NCBI RefSeq assembly: GCF_029760895.1
Contig: NZ_CP121679.1
Coordinates: 3,454,001 to 3,518,000, forward strand
Source of the DNA: Ancylobacter sp. WKF20
GTDB lineage: Bacteria > Pseudomonadota > Alphaproteobacteria > Rhizobiales > Xanthobacteraceae
Reading direction: 5' to 3'
DNA length: 64,000 nucleotides
The position numbers and the translations under genes are program-made. The notes under the pieces were generated by a model. That model was not told the DNA's origin, made no database searches, and saw only the letters and a program-made list of their open reading frames with translations. This document shows, one piece after another, positions 1-7,367 of this stretch. Positions within the stretch are counted from its first letter, which is position 1, and each line of letters begins with the position of its first letter.

Positions 1-214
1 CGAGTTCCTTGTCCGGGCCGCAGCCACCCGTCTGGCAGACGAATACCTTGGTGAAGGTGCAGTCAGCCGGCGGCGGCAGGTCGGGCACCACCGAGTCCGC
101 GGGCGCGCTGCTCGCCGGGGTCTCGGCCGCCGGGGCGGGGCTCTGCGCCAGCGCGGCGCCGCCACAAGCGAGCAGCGACAGGGCGGTGAAGGCGGCGAAT
201 GTGGCAGTGCGCAT
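1..214 (-). CDS. Small secreted or lipid-anchored protein, C-terminus off the window
   Basis: The gene is cut by the left edge; 71 codons are visible from an ATG at 214. The first ~23 residues form a signal sequence (hydrophobic stretch, then ALA-Q). It also contains LLAC, which could act as a lipobox, so signal peptidase I and II are both possible. After a Pro/Ala/Ser-rich linker the visible part ends in a Cys-containing segment (CQTGGCGP). I do not recognise the family. It follows the next secreted-protein gene on the same strand by about 40 bp, so the two may be co-transcribed. Confidence 0.6.
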   Translation of the reverse strand, partial: MRTATFAAFTALSLLACGGAALAQSPAPAAETPASSAPADSVVPDLPPPADCTFTKVFVCQTGGCGPDKEL

Positions 215-253
215 GGATCAAGGCCCTGTCGCGTCAGCGGAACGAGGAAAGTC

Positions 254-550
254 TCAGTAGACCGGCGTGCGGCAGGGCGGGTAAGGCGGCGCACCGCAAT
301 AGCCCGGACCATAGACCGGGGCGGGGCGGTACACCGGGGGCGGGGGCGGCGGCGGCGGATAGTAATAGCGCGGCGGCGGTGGCGGGCGGGTCGCGGCGGT
401 GAGGGCGGAGCCGAGGATGGCGCCGCCCACCAGCCCGCCGATGAAGGCGCCGGTATTGTTGGCATGGGCCGGCGGGGCCGCAACCACCAGCGCGGGCGCC
501 AGAACAGCCAGCGCCAAAGCGACTTTCACGAGCGGAGCAATCCTGACCAT
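254..550 (-). CDS. Small secreted glycine-zipper, Pro/Tyr-rich protein
   Basis: A 98-residue protein. Starting at the ATG at 550 places a GAGAGG ribosome-binding site just upstream and gives a clean N-terminal signal peptide (residues 1-29, ending AHA). The mature part begins with a Gly-x3-Gly zipper (GAFIGGLVGGAILGSAL), a motif of membrane-associating or oligomerising envelope proteins. It is followed by a tail made almost wholly of proline and tyrosine (PPPPPRYYYPPP type) with two cysteines. Such small envelope proteins are common in Hyphomicrobiales but have no assigned role. A longer in-frame start at 628 is possible but would bury the signal peptide. Confidence 0.6.
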   Translation of the reverse strand: MVRIAPLVKVALALAVLAPALVVAAPPAHANNTGAFIGGLVGGAILGSALTAATRPPPPPRYYYPPPPPPPPVYRPAPVYGPGYCGAPPYPPCRTPVY

Positions 551-697
551 GGCCGACCTCTCACAGAGTTGGCGGACTATCGCGCACCGCCTGATTCGGC
601 ACAAGCGTCCGTAACGGTAACCCGCCATGGCCGCTCAAGCCTCGCTGGCCTATGATCGCCGCCAACAGACCGCACTCGCAGCAAGGCACCACGGCAC

Positions 698-1618
698 ATG
701 ATCGACAGGTTGAACCGGCCAATAATCGAGGGGCACGAGGATCTCCACCTCATCCTCGACGCCGTTCCAACCCCGCTTTCCTGGGCGACGATGCCGGACG
801 GACGCATCCGCTTCGTCAACCGGGCCTTCACGAAGACCTTCGGCTATCACCAGGACGCCTTCGCCACGGTGGATGACTGGATTGATGTCGCCTACCCGGA
901 AGAGGAGAAACGCTGCCGGGCGCGGATGCGCTGGCGCGAGATCTGGAATCGGGCCCAGCACGGCACCACCGAGGTTCCGCCGGAAGAGATCGACGTCCTC
1001 TGCGCCGACGGCAAGACGCTTACCGTGCAGCATCGCGGCATCCTGCTGCACGAGGCGGGCGTCGCCATCGCCACCTTCGAGGACATCTCGGCGCGCAAGC
1101 TGGCGGAGGATGCGCTGCGGCGCATCGCCTTCGAGGATCCGCTCACCGGCCTGCCGAACCGGCGCGCGCTTCAGGCGCGCTGGACCGAGGCAATGGCGCG
1201 GCAGCCCACGGATCTCGCCCTGATGATACTCGATCTCGACCGCTTCAAGCCGGTGAACGACCGATTCGGTCACGAGATCGGCGACATGGTGCTCTCGATG
1301 GTGGCGCGGCGGCTGGAAGGCGCGACCGCGCCGGCTTTCGTGTGCCGGCTGGGCGGCGATGAGTTCGCCATCCTTATCGAGCATGAGGATGCGGCGGGCG
1401 AGGCCGAGCGGGTCTGCGCGGCGATCGCGGCCGCCTTTGCGTCCCCCTTCACGGTGGGCGAAGATACGACCCCGCTTGGTGCCGCCATCGGCATCAGCCA
1501 CTACCGGGCGGACGCCGACAACCTGTCCGACCTGCTCCGCCATGCCGACGAGGCGCTGTACAGGCTCAAGCGGGCCGGCCGCTCCGGCCATGAATGGTAC
1601 GCGCCGCAGCTCGTCTGA
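698..1618 (+). CDS. PAS-GGDEF protein, putative diguanylate cyclase
   Basis: A 306-residue soluble protein with a PAS sensor domain at about residues 15-135 and a GGDEF domain at about 140-303. The active-site motif GGDEF is intact at 219-223 and DPLTGLPNR at 147-155 marks the domain start, so synthesis of cyclic di-GMP from two GTP is expected. The product-inhibition I-site (RxxD five residues before GGDEF) is absent: the residues there are TAPA. The enzyme may therefore not be feedback-inhibited. There is no EAL domain and no membrane segment. No strong ribosome-binding site precedes the chosen ATG. It stands alone, with short secreted-protein genes on both sides. Confidence 0.85.
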   Translation: MIDRLNRPIIEGHEDLHLILDAVPTPLSWATMPDGRIRFVNRAFTKTFGYHQDAFATVDDWIDVAYPEEEKRCRARMRWREIWNRAQHGTTEVPPEEIDVLCADGKTLTVQHRGILLHEAGVAIATFEDISARKLAEDALRRIAFEDPLTGLPNRRALQARWTEAMARQPTDLALMILDLDRFKPVNDRFGHEIGDMVLSMVARRLEGATAPAFVCRLGGDEFAILIEHEDAAGEAERVCAAIAAAFASPFTVGEDTTPLGAAIGISHYRADADNLSDLLRHADEALYRLKRAGRSGHEWYAPQLV

Positions 1619-1732
1619 TCTCGGGTGTGATCTCCCCGCTGCACACGCCCGGTGGAACCGCGCGCCCACCTTCCACGTTGAGGCTGCGGTCGGCAGAACC
1701 GTCCCTTGGGGACGGTATGTTGGGAGTATGAT

Positions 1733-2104
1733 GTGGACAGACGTGGTTTTATGATGGGTCTGGCCGGCCTCGTCGGCGCCGGCGCGACCCTTGGCTTGGC
1801 CTTGACGCCCGCGCGGGCGACGCCGCTGAGCCAACTCAAGGATATCGAGGCCGGGGCCGCGCCGGCCGACGCGATCGGGCCCGACGCGGACATTCTCGAT
1901 GTCGTCGCCGAGGCGCCGGATGGCACCCCGATCGATCAGGCGCAGTGGGGTCCGCCTGGACCTCCCGGTCCCCCGCGGGGTCGCCCGCCCGGCCCGCCGC
2001 CGGGCTATTACCGCCGCCGTCGCCGGCGTCGCGAGCGGGTGTGCGGCTGGCGCCGTGACCGCTGGGGTCGCCGTTATCGCGACTGCTGGTATGTCTGGCG
2101 CTGA
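1733..2104 (+). CDS. Small Tat-exported protein with collagen-like and Arg/Trp-rich tail
   Basis: The 123-residue reading starts at a GTG at 1733 preceded by GGGAG. A TTG at 1706 is an alternative upstream start. Residues 2-4 (DRRGFMMG) followed by a hydrophobic stretch ending ARA look like a twin-arginine signal peptide. The mature protein has an acidic segment, then a PPGPPGPP-type collagen-like run, a block of seven arginines, and a C-terminus rich in Arg, Trp and Tyr with two Cys (CGWRRDRW and CWYVWR). The family function is not known to me. The strong positive charge suggests binding to nucleic acid, lipid A phosphates or another anionic surface (inference). A perfect terminator follows. 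Confidence 0.65.
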   Translation: MDRRGFMMGLAGLVGAGATLGLALTPARATPLSQLKDIEAGAAPADAIGPDADILDVVAEAPDGTPIDQAQWGPPGPPGPPRGRPPGPPPGYYRRRRRRRERVCGWRRDRWGRRYRDCWYVWR

Positions 2105-2129
2105 TCGCTAGGCTGACGGCCTGTTCACA

Positions 2130-2161
2130 AGGCGCGGATCGCTTCGGTCCGCGCCTTTTTT
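2130..2161 (+). terminator. Rho-independent terminator after the Tat-exported protein
   Basis: A perfect 9-bp stem (AGGCGCGGA at 2130-2138 pairing with TCCGCGCCT at 2148-2156) encloses a 9-base loop and runs straight into six T residues. It lies 26 bp after the stop codon of the Tat-exported protein gene. Confidence 0.9.
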
Positions 2162-2214
2162 GCGCGCGGGCGCATGGCTCTCACGGGCATCGAAGGCAGA
2201 TTGTCAGGGGGAGG

Positions 2215-2290
2215 TGGTGCCGCTTGTCAGACTCGAACTGACGACCTCCGCATTACGAATGCGATGCTCTACCAACTGAGCTAAAGCGGC
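2215..2290 (-). tRNA. tRNA-Thr (anticodon CGT)
   Basis: Read on the minus strand, this 76-nt segment folds as a complete cloverleaf. The 7-bp acceptor stem (GCCGCTT with AAGCGGC) is perfect, the D arm begins GCTCAGTTGGTAGAGC, the anticodon loop is TTCGTAA with anticodon CGT, and the T arm is GTCAGTTCGAGTCTGAC. The 3' CCA is encoded. It reads the threonine codon ACG. No adjacent integrase gene is present, so there is no sign that it is an island attachment site. Confidence 0.95.
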
Positions 2291-2426
2291 GCGCGGCTTC
2301 TGATAGCCGCGAAGCCCCGCTTTTTCAAGCGTCGTGGCGCAGAGCGGCCAGCTTCACTCCAGCCTTGTCGCCCGCAGCGGCGGCATGATGGGGAAAACCC
2401 CGCCGCCGGAAGCATCGCGGGAGGCC

Positions 2427-3425
2427 TCAACCCCAGGGCCGGCGTGGCGAGGAGCCCGACGAACGGCGCCCCCACGGTCCGCGCGCCGGGGTGCTGGGCT
2501 GCGCCCCGCCCCACGGGCCACCCGGCGCCGCAGGGGAGGACGCTGCGGCGGCAGCGGCCGGCGCGAAACCACCGCCGCCCATCTGCTGCGCCAGCGCCTG
2601 CAAGGCAGCGATGCGGTTCTCCGTCGCCGGATGGGTGGAGAACAGGTTGTCCATGCGCTCGCCCGAGAGCGGGTTGATGATGAACATGTGCGCGGTGGCC
2701 GGATTGTGCTCGGCCGGCATGTTCGGCACGCGGTGGGCGGCATTGGCGATCTTGGCGAGCGCCGAGGCGAGCCAGAGCGGCTGGCCGCAGATCTCCGCGC
2801 CGATCCGATCCGCCTCATATTCGCGCGAGCGCGACACCGCCATCTGCACCACCATCGCGGCGAGCGGGGCGAGGATCATCATGGCGATGGTGCCGATCAC
2901 GCCGAACGGGCTGTTATTGTTCTCGCGATTGCCGCCGAAGAACATGGCGAAGTTGGCGAGCATGGAGACGGCGCCGGCCAGCGTCGCGGTGATCGTCATG
3001 GTCAGCGTGTCGTAATGCTTGATGTGCGCCAGCTCATGCGCCATCACGCCCGCCACTTCCTCACGCGACAGCGCATCGAGCAGGCCGGTCGTCGCCGCCA
3101 CCGCGGCGTTTTGCGGGTTGCGGCCGGTGGCGAAGGCGTTGGGCTGCGGGTTGTCGATGATGTAGACGCGCGGCATGGGCAGCTGCGCCCGCGCCGCCAG
3201 CTCCTCCACCATGCCGTAGAACTCCGGCGCGTTGGTCCGGTCGACCTCGCGCGCGCCGTACATGGAGAGCACCATGCGGTCGGAATTCCAGTAGCTGAAG
3301 AGGTTCATGCCGGCGGCGACCACCAGCGCGATCATCATGCCGCCGCGCCCGCCGATCATGAAGCCGACGGCCATGAAGAGCGCGGTCATGCCGGCCAGCA
3401 GGATGGCGGTACGGAAATAGTTCAT
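2427..3425 (-). CDS. htpX: Membrane zinc metalloprotease HtpX
   Basis: HtpX (M48B family) is an inner-membrane endopeptidase that cooperates with FtsH to degrade damaged membrane proteins. The 332-residue protein has two N-terminal membrane spans (about 4-45), the zinc motif HELAH at 130-134, two further hydrophobic segments (about 142-200), and the downstream SREYEAD motif supplying the third zinc ligand. The C-terminal ~50 residues form an unusual Ala/Pro/Gly/Ser-rich tail ending RRPWG, longer than in E. coli HtpX. The family call is secure; whether the tail has a role is unknown. Confidence 0.95.
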   Translation of the reverse strand: MNYFRTAILLAGMTALFMAVGFMIGGRGGMMIALVVAAGMNLFSYWNSDRMVLSMYGAREVDRTNAPEFYGMVEELAARAQLPMPRVYIIDNPQPNAFATGRNPQNAAVAATTGLLDALSREEVAGVMAHELAHIKHYDTLTMTITATLAGAVSMLANFAMFFGGNRENNNSPFGVIGTIAMMILAPLAAMVVQMAVSRSREYEADRIGAEICGQPLWLASALAKIANAAHRVPNMPAEHNPATAHMFIINPLSGERMDNLFSTHPATENRIAALQALAQQMGGGGFAPAAAAAASSPAAPGGPWGGAQPSTPARGPWGRRSSGSSPRRPWG

Positions 3426-3593
3426 CGGTTCCTCTCATGCGCCGCGCCGAAGCGGGACCGCCCCGCGCGACTTTCCCTATGAGGATGGGAAGCGATCATG
3501 GCGGACGCAAGATCGCGTGAGGGCGCGGGTGCCGCTGCGACAGGCGCGTCCCGATGCTTGACGCCTCCGGCCTCGCGATGGTTCCAATGGGTC

Positions 3594-3818
3594 ATGCCCG
3601 AGGACACAACCCCACCCCCTTCGCCGACCGCGTCACCCAGTGAAGCCGCGTCGCGCCGCCCGCTCTCCCCGGCCGCCGAGCGGGCGCTGGCGGAAGCGGC
3701 TGCCCGCCGCGCCGCGCAGGCGCCGCTCGATCTGCCGCGCGAGATCGACGGGCGCGAAGGGCCCGAGCCCGTGCGCTATGGCGACTGGGAGAACAAGGGC
3801 ATCGCCTCGGATTTCTGA
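3594..3818 (+). CDS. DUF1674 / SDHAF4-like protein, succinate dehydrogenase assembly factor
   Basis: A 74-residue protein when started at the ATG at 3594. An in-frame ATG at 3498 gives a longer, less likely product. The conserved DUF1674 signature is at the very C-terminus: EPVRYGDWENKGIASDF. The eukaryotic relative SDHAF4 binds flavinylated SdhA and promotes assembly of complex II, so a similar role is likely here. The N-terminal half is Pro/Ala/Ser-rich and probably disordered. It is divergent from htpX, as often seen in this order. Confidence 0.8.
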   Translation: MPEDTTPPPSPTASPSEAASRRPLSPAAERALAEAAARRAAQAPLDLPREIDGREGPEPVRYGDWENKGIASDF

Positions 3819-3851
3819 TGCGCCCCTTTCGACATGCCACCCCCGTCCTTT

Positions 3852-4024
3852 CGTCATCCCGGCCGAAGCGGAGCGCAGAGCCGGGATCGCGGGCCGAAGG
3901 CGCTCATCGAGCGCATCATCACCACCTGCACACCGTCATGGCCGGGCTTGACCCGGCCATCCACGTCTTGCCTCGCCGCGCCCTGCCAAAGTCGTGGATC
4001 CCCGGGTCAAGCCCGGGGATGACG
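3852..4024 (+). repeat. Patch of three palindromic intergenic repeats
   Basis: Three hairpin-forming elements lie in the 261-bp gap between the SDHAF4-like gene and arfB. Element A (3852-3889) begins CGTCATCCCGG and ends GCCGGGATCG. Element C (3934-3965) has ATGGCCGGG and CCCGGCCAT arms around CTTGA. Element B (3993-4024) has ATCCCCGGG and CCCGGGGAT arms around TCAAG. The same A, B and C elements recur in the 53.6-54.6 kb array. They resemble REP-type elements of Xanthobacteraceae and Bradyrhizobium chromosomes. They may also act as transcription terminators or RNA stabilisers between these convergent genes. Confidence 0.85.
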
Positions 4025-4079
4025 GCGTGAGGGTGGGAGCCGTGTGAAGAACGCGGCTCGCTAGGCCTCACGCCGGGGT

Positions 4080-4511
4080 TCAGTCGTCCCCGCCCATGCT
4101 GAGCTTGTCGCGCCGGCCAGCCTTGATGCCGGAGCGCTTGGCCTTGCCTTCCAGCCGGCGCAGCTTCGAGCCGAGCGTCGGGCGGGTTGGACGGCGGGTG
4201 ATCGGCACCACCGCCGCCTCGCGGATCATCTCCACCAGGCGGGCGACCGCGTCCTCGCGGTTGCGCTCCTGCGTGCGGAAGCGCTGGGCCACGATGATGA
4301 TCACCCCGTCATTGGTGAGCCGGCGGCCGGCGATGCGGGCGAGCCGCTCCTTCACCGCCTCCGGCAGCGAGCCGGAGTTGCGCATATCGAAGCGGAGCTG
4401 GACGGCGGTCGAGACCTTGTTGACGTTCTGCCCACCCGGCCCGGACGCGCGGATGAAGCTCTCCTCCAGCTCGGACTCGTCGAGCGAAATGCGGGGCGTG
4501 ACGGGGATCAT
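4080..4511 (-). CDS. arfB: Alternative ribosome-rescue peptidyl-tRNA hydrolase ArfB (YaeJ)
   Basis: ArfB hydrolyses peptidyl-tRNA on ribosomes stalled without a stop codon. The 143-residue protein has the catalytic GGQ motif at 26-28 in the context SGPGGQNVNK, as in class I release factors, but lacks the codon-recognition domains. The basic C-terminal tail (KLRRLEGKAKRSGIKAGRR) is the part that enters the empty mRNA channel in characterised homologues. Length and both motifs fit the family exactly. It lies downstream of the cNMP-binding protein on the same strand, 20 bp away. Confidence 0.95.
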   Translation of the reverse strand: MIPVTPRISLDESELEESFIRASGPGGQNVNKVSTAVQLRFDMRNSGSLPEAVKERLARIAGRRLTNDGVIIIVAQRFRTQERNREDAVARLVEMIREAAVVPITRRPTRPTLGSKLRRLEGKAKRSGIKAGRRDKLSMGGDD

Positions 4512-4531
4512 CGACCTGCAGCGCTCATCGC

Positions 4532-5023
4532 TCAGCGCGGCCGGCGGGGCGCCGGCTCCAGCGCGTCGAGCCGCCGGCGCACCGCGTCGAGTTCGGCCAG
4601 CGTGTCCTGCACCCGGTTGGTCAGCGCCTGCGTGAGCCGCACCGCGACATCGGGATAGCCCTCAATGGTGCGCATGAAGATGACGCGGGGAATGCGCAGC
4701 ACGGTCGAGGGCTCCACCGCCATCGCCGTCGCCGGCCGCTTGGTCTCGGTCAGCAGCGCCATCTCGCCGAGCAGCGCCCCGCGCCCGACCTGGATGGTCT
4801 GGCCGGGCCGCCGCGCCAGATTGGCGTCTTCCCGCGCCACACTCAGCGTGCCGCTCGCCACGACGAAGGCGGCTTCGGCGAACTGGCCCTCGCGAAACAG
4901 GATCTCGCCGCGGTTCAGCGGCCGGTTATCGGCGCTGATGGCAATCGCCCGCAAGGCATCGCGACCGAGCATGTTCAGCATCGGCACGGTCTCAAGCAGG
5001 GCGATGTCGTCCTCGATGGACAT
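4532..5023 (-). CDS. Cyclic-nucleotide-binding domain protein (stand-alone CRP-like sensor)
   Basis: A 163-residue protein with a single cNMP-binding beta-roll (about residues 10-130). A phosphate-binding cassette is visible as LGEMALLTETKRPATA, with the arginine that usually contacts the cyclic phosphate. A short helix with coiled-coil character follows (LAELDAVRRRLDALE), and there is no DNA-binding domain, so it cannot be a CRP/FNR regulator by itself. It lies immediately downstream of the CenR/OtpR-like regulator on the same strand. From memory, Brucella has a similar pairing of otpR with a gene annotated as a cAMP-dependent kinase regulatory subunit. It may tune that pathway (inference). 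Confidence 0.8.
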   Translation of the reverse strand: MSIEDDIALLETVPMLNMLGRDALRAIAISADNRPLNRGEILFREGQFAEAAFVVASGTLSVAREDANLARRPGQTIQVGRGALLGEMALLTETKRPATAMAVEPSTVLRIPRVIFMRTIEGYPDVAVRLTQALTNRVQDTLAELDAVRRRLDALEPAPRRPR

Positions 5024-5092
5024 GCGGGCGCGTTCGACTCCGGCCAGACGATGAACTCGGTCCGGCGCGGCGAATCGCTCCGCCGCCCCGGC

Positions 5093-5779
5093 TCACGGCA
5101 GCAATTTGTAGCCGCCCGCCTCCGTGGCGAGCAGGTTGGGGTGGGACGGATCCTTCTCGATCTTCTGCCGCAGGCGGTAGATGTGGGTTTCCAGCGTGTG
5201 CGTGGTCACGCCGGAATTGTAGCCCCACACTTCCTGCAGCAGAATCTCGCGCGCCACCGGCTTCTTCCCCGCGCGGTAGAGATAGCGCAGGATCGCCGTC
5301 TCCTTTTCCGTGAGGCGGATCTTGGAGTTGCGCTCCGTGACCAGCATCTTCGCGCCCGGCCGGAAGGTGTACGGGCCGATGGTGAAAACCGCGTCCTCGC
5401 TCGCCTCATGCGAGCGCATCTGGGCGCGGATGCGGGCGAGCAGCACGGCGAAGCGGAACGGCTTGGTGACGTAGTCGTTCGCCCCGGCTTCCAGCCCCAT
5501 GATGGTGTCGCTGTCGGTATCGTGGCCAGTCAGCATGATGACCGGCGCCTTGAAGCCGCCCTGGCGCATCTTGCGCACCGCTTCGCGCCCGTCCATGTCC
5601 GGCAGGCCGACATCCATCAGCACCAGATCAATGCGATTGGCCTCGACGGCAGTGATCGCACCCTGCGCGGTTTCCTCGGCAACGATCTCGAATTCGTCGT
5701 AGAGCGAGAGCTGTTCTACCAGCGCGTCCCGCAGATCCTTGTCGTCCTCGACCACCAGGACTCGATGCGCATTCGCCAT
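5093..5779 (-). CDS. cenR: OmpR-family response regulator, CenR/OtpR-like
   Basis: A 228-residue response regulator. The receiver domain (1-~118) has acidic residues at 11-13, the phospho-acceptor Asp56 (LMD), Thr84 and Lys106. A winged-helix DNA-binding domain (~130-228) follows, ending in the typical IYRLRQKIEKDP segment. The sequence features (MANA start, DTDSDTIMGLEAGANDYV, GPYTFRPG) match what I recall of alphaproteobacterial CenR/OtpR, which controls cell-envelope integrity. No histidine kinase is adjacent, consistent with CenK being encoded elsewhere. The neighbouring L,D-transpeptidase and cNMP-binding genes support an envelope role. Family confidence is high; the orthology is moderate. 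Confidence 0.75.
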   Translation of the reverse strand: MANAHRVLVVEDDKDLRDALVEQLSLYDEFEIVAEETAQGAITAVEANRIDLVLMDVGLPDMDGREAVRKMRQGGFKAPVIMLTGHDTDSDTIMGLEAGANDYVTKPFRFAVLLARIRAQMRSHEASEDAVFTIGPYTFRPGAKMLVTERNSKIRLTEKETAILRYLYRAGKKPVAREILLQEVWGYNSGVTTHTLETHIYRLRQKIEKDPSHPNLLATEAGGYKLLP

Positions 5780-5960
5780 GTCCGCTTCCCCGAACCTCTT
5801 GTTCGCGCCGCGCCGGCCGGCCAAGCTGGACCACACGGGCGGCGTCGGATGGATTGCCGTTCAGTCCCCGAGTAGGCAGGCCGGAGGCATTCGGCAAGAG
5901 TCGGTGGACCCCTGCCCGAGAGGGCAGCGGGCACGTGACGTGATCGTGAACGGAAATGGC

Positions 5961-6527
5961 GTGAATAAGAAGGCCCTTCGCCGCGAAAACCTGTCGAAAT
6001 CCACCTCGAAGACGCGGGTGATACGCGTCGTGCCCCGTCCGGGAGCCCCGACGCGCGGCTGGCTGCTCGTCGGCGCCATCCGGATACCGGTCGCGCTCGG
6101 ACGTAGCGGAATCCACGCGTTGAAGCGCGAGGGTGACGGCGTGACGCCCGCCGGCATCTGGCATGCGCGCGAAGTGCGCTACCGCGCCGATCACGGCGTG
6201 CGCCCCTCGACCGCCCTGCCCGTGCGGCGGACCCGTCCGGAGGATGGCTGGTGCGATGACCCCGCCGACGGGCGCTATAACCGCCCCGTGCGCCTTCCCT
6301 TCGCCGCCTCGCATGAGGAGATGTGGCGCCCCGACGGGCTCTATGACCTCGTCGTGGTGCTCGACCACAATGAGCGCCCGCGCAAGACGCGCGGCGGTTC
6401 GGCGGTGTTCCTGCATCTCGCCCGGCCGGGATTCGAGCCCACCGCCGGCTGCGTCGCCTTCCGACGCAAGGATCTGCGCTGGCTGCTGGCGCGGATCACC
6501 CCGCGCACCGCGATCAAGGTCGGCTGA
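5961..6527 (+). CDS. L,D-transpeptidase family protein (YkuD-like catalytic domain)
   Basis: About 188 residues from a GTG at 5961; GTG at 5946 is also possible and the true start is uncertain. The catalytic signature is HLARPGFEPTAGCVAF, with His152 and nucleophilic Cys164 (TxGC). This is the compact form of the L,D-transpeptidase fold found in Hyphomicrobiales. These enzymes form 3-3 peptidoglycan cross-links or attach proteins to peptidoglycan. No signal peptide is obvious, so export or localisation is unclear. It is transcribed divergently from the CenR-like regulator, which may control it (inference). Confidence 0.8.
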   Translation: MNKKALRRENLSKSTSKTRVIRVVPRPGAPTRGWLLVGAIRIPVALGRSGIHALKREGDGVTPAGIWHAREVRYRADHGVRPSTALPVRRTRPEDGWCDDPADGRYNRPVRLPFAASHEEMWRPDGLYDLVVVLDHNERPRKTRGGSAVFLHLARPGFEPTAGCVAFRRKDLRWLLARITPRTAIKVG

Positions 6528-6530
6528 GGC

Positions 6531-7211
6531 TCAGCGACCGCCGAAAATCGCGCTGCCCACCCGCACATGGGTAGCGCCCAGCATGATGGCGGTCTCGAAA
6601 TCCCCGCTCATCCCCATGGAGAGCATATCGACCCCGTTGCGCGCCGCGATCTTGGCGAGCAGGGCGAAATGCGGCGCGGCCGGCTCGTGGGCGGGCGGGA
6701 TGCACATCAGCCCGCTGACCGTGAGCCCATGCTCCTCCCGGCAAGCGGCGATGAAGGCATCCGCTTCCTGCGGGGGAATGCCGGCCTTTTGCGGCTCCTC
6801 GCCAGTGTTGACCTGCACCAGCAGGCGCGGGGCAGGCCCTTCCAGCCGCGCGATCTCCTTGGCGAGCGCCTGCGCCAGCGAGGGACGGTCCAGCGTGTGG
6901 ATCACGTCGAACAGGCCGAGCGCCTCGCGTACCTTGTTGGTCTGCAAGGGGCCGATGAGATGCAGCTCGATATCCGGCGTCGCCGCGCGCAGCGCCGGCC
7001 ACTTCCCCTTGGCCTCCTGCACGCGGTTCTCGCCGAACAGGCGCTGGCCGGCTTCCAGCGCGGGCGCCATATGCTCGGCGCCGAAGGTCTTGGAGACGGC
7101 GATCAGCTTCACGCTCTCCGGCGCCCGCCCGGCATCGGCGCAGGCCTGCGCGATCCGCGCCCGGACCTCGGCGAGCCGCGCCGTCACACCCGATGCCTGC
7201 CCGCTATCCAT
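6531..7211 (-). CDS. yggS: Pyridoxal-phosphate homeostasis protein (YggS/PLPBP family)
   Basis: A 226-residue PLP-binding TIM-barrel protein that keeps free PLP and its vitamers in balance. The PLP lysine lies in KLIAVSKTF, and the phosphate-binding region SMGMSGDFETAI and the C-terminal GATHVRVGSAIFG are intact. The ATG at 7211 is chosen because a strong GGGGAGGA site precedes it; an upstream in-frame ATG lacks such a site. Its end lies 3 bp from the end of the convergent L,D-transpeptidase gene. Confidence 0.95.
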   Translation of the reverse strand: MDSGQASGVTARLAEVRARIAQACADAGRAPESVKLIAVSKTFGAEHMAPALEAGQRLFGENRVQEAKGKWPALRAATPDIELHLIGPLQTNKVREALGLFDVIHTLDRPSLAQALAKEIARLEGPAPRLLVQVNTGEEPQKAGIPPQEADAFIAACREEHGLTVSGLMCIPPAHEPAAPHFALLAKIAARNGVDMLSMGMSGDFETAIMLGATHVRVGSAIFGGR

Positions 7212-7367
7212 GCTGTCCTCCCCGGCTGTCCGCCCGGAATGGGCAGCCGCGTCGCCCGTGTCAATACATACGCCGCCCGGCAAGACGAGCGGGCCTTCCT
7301 TGTCGCGGCGCGGTTGTCGCCCTAGATTCCCTTTATTCTCAGGCCCGACGCCGGACGTGACCTCATC

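Noticed and set aside
2215-2290. tRNA-Thr gene as an integration site of a genomic island
   Set aside because: Neighbouring genes (htpX and others) are core genes; no integrase and no repeated tRNA 3' end is seen.
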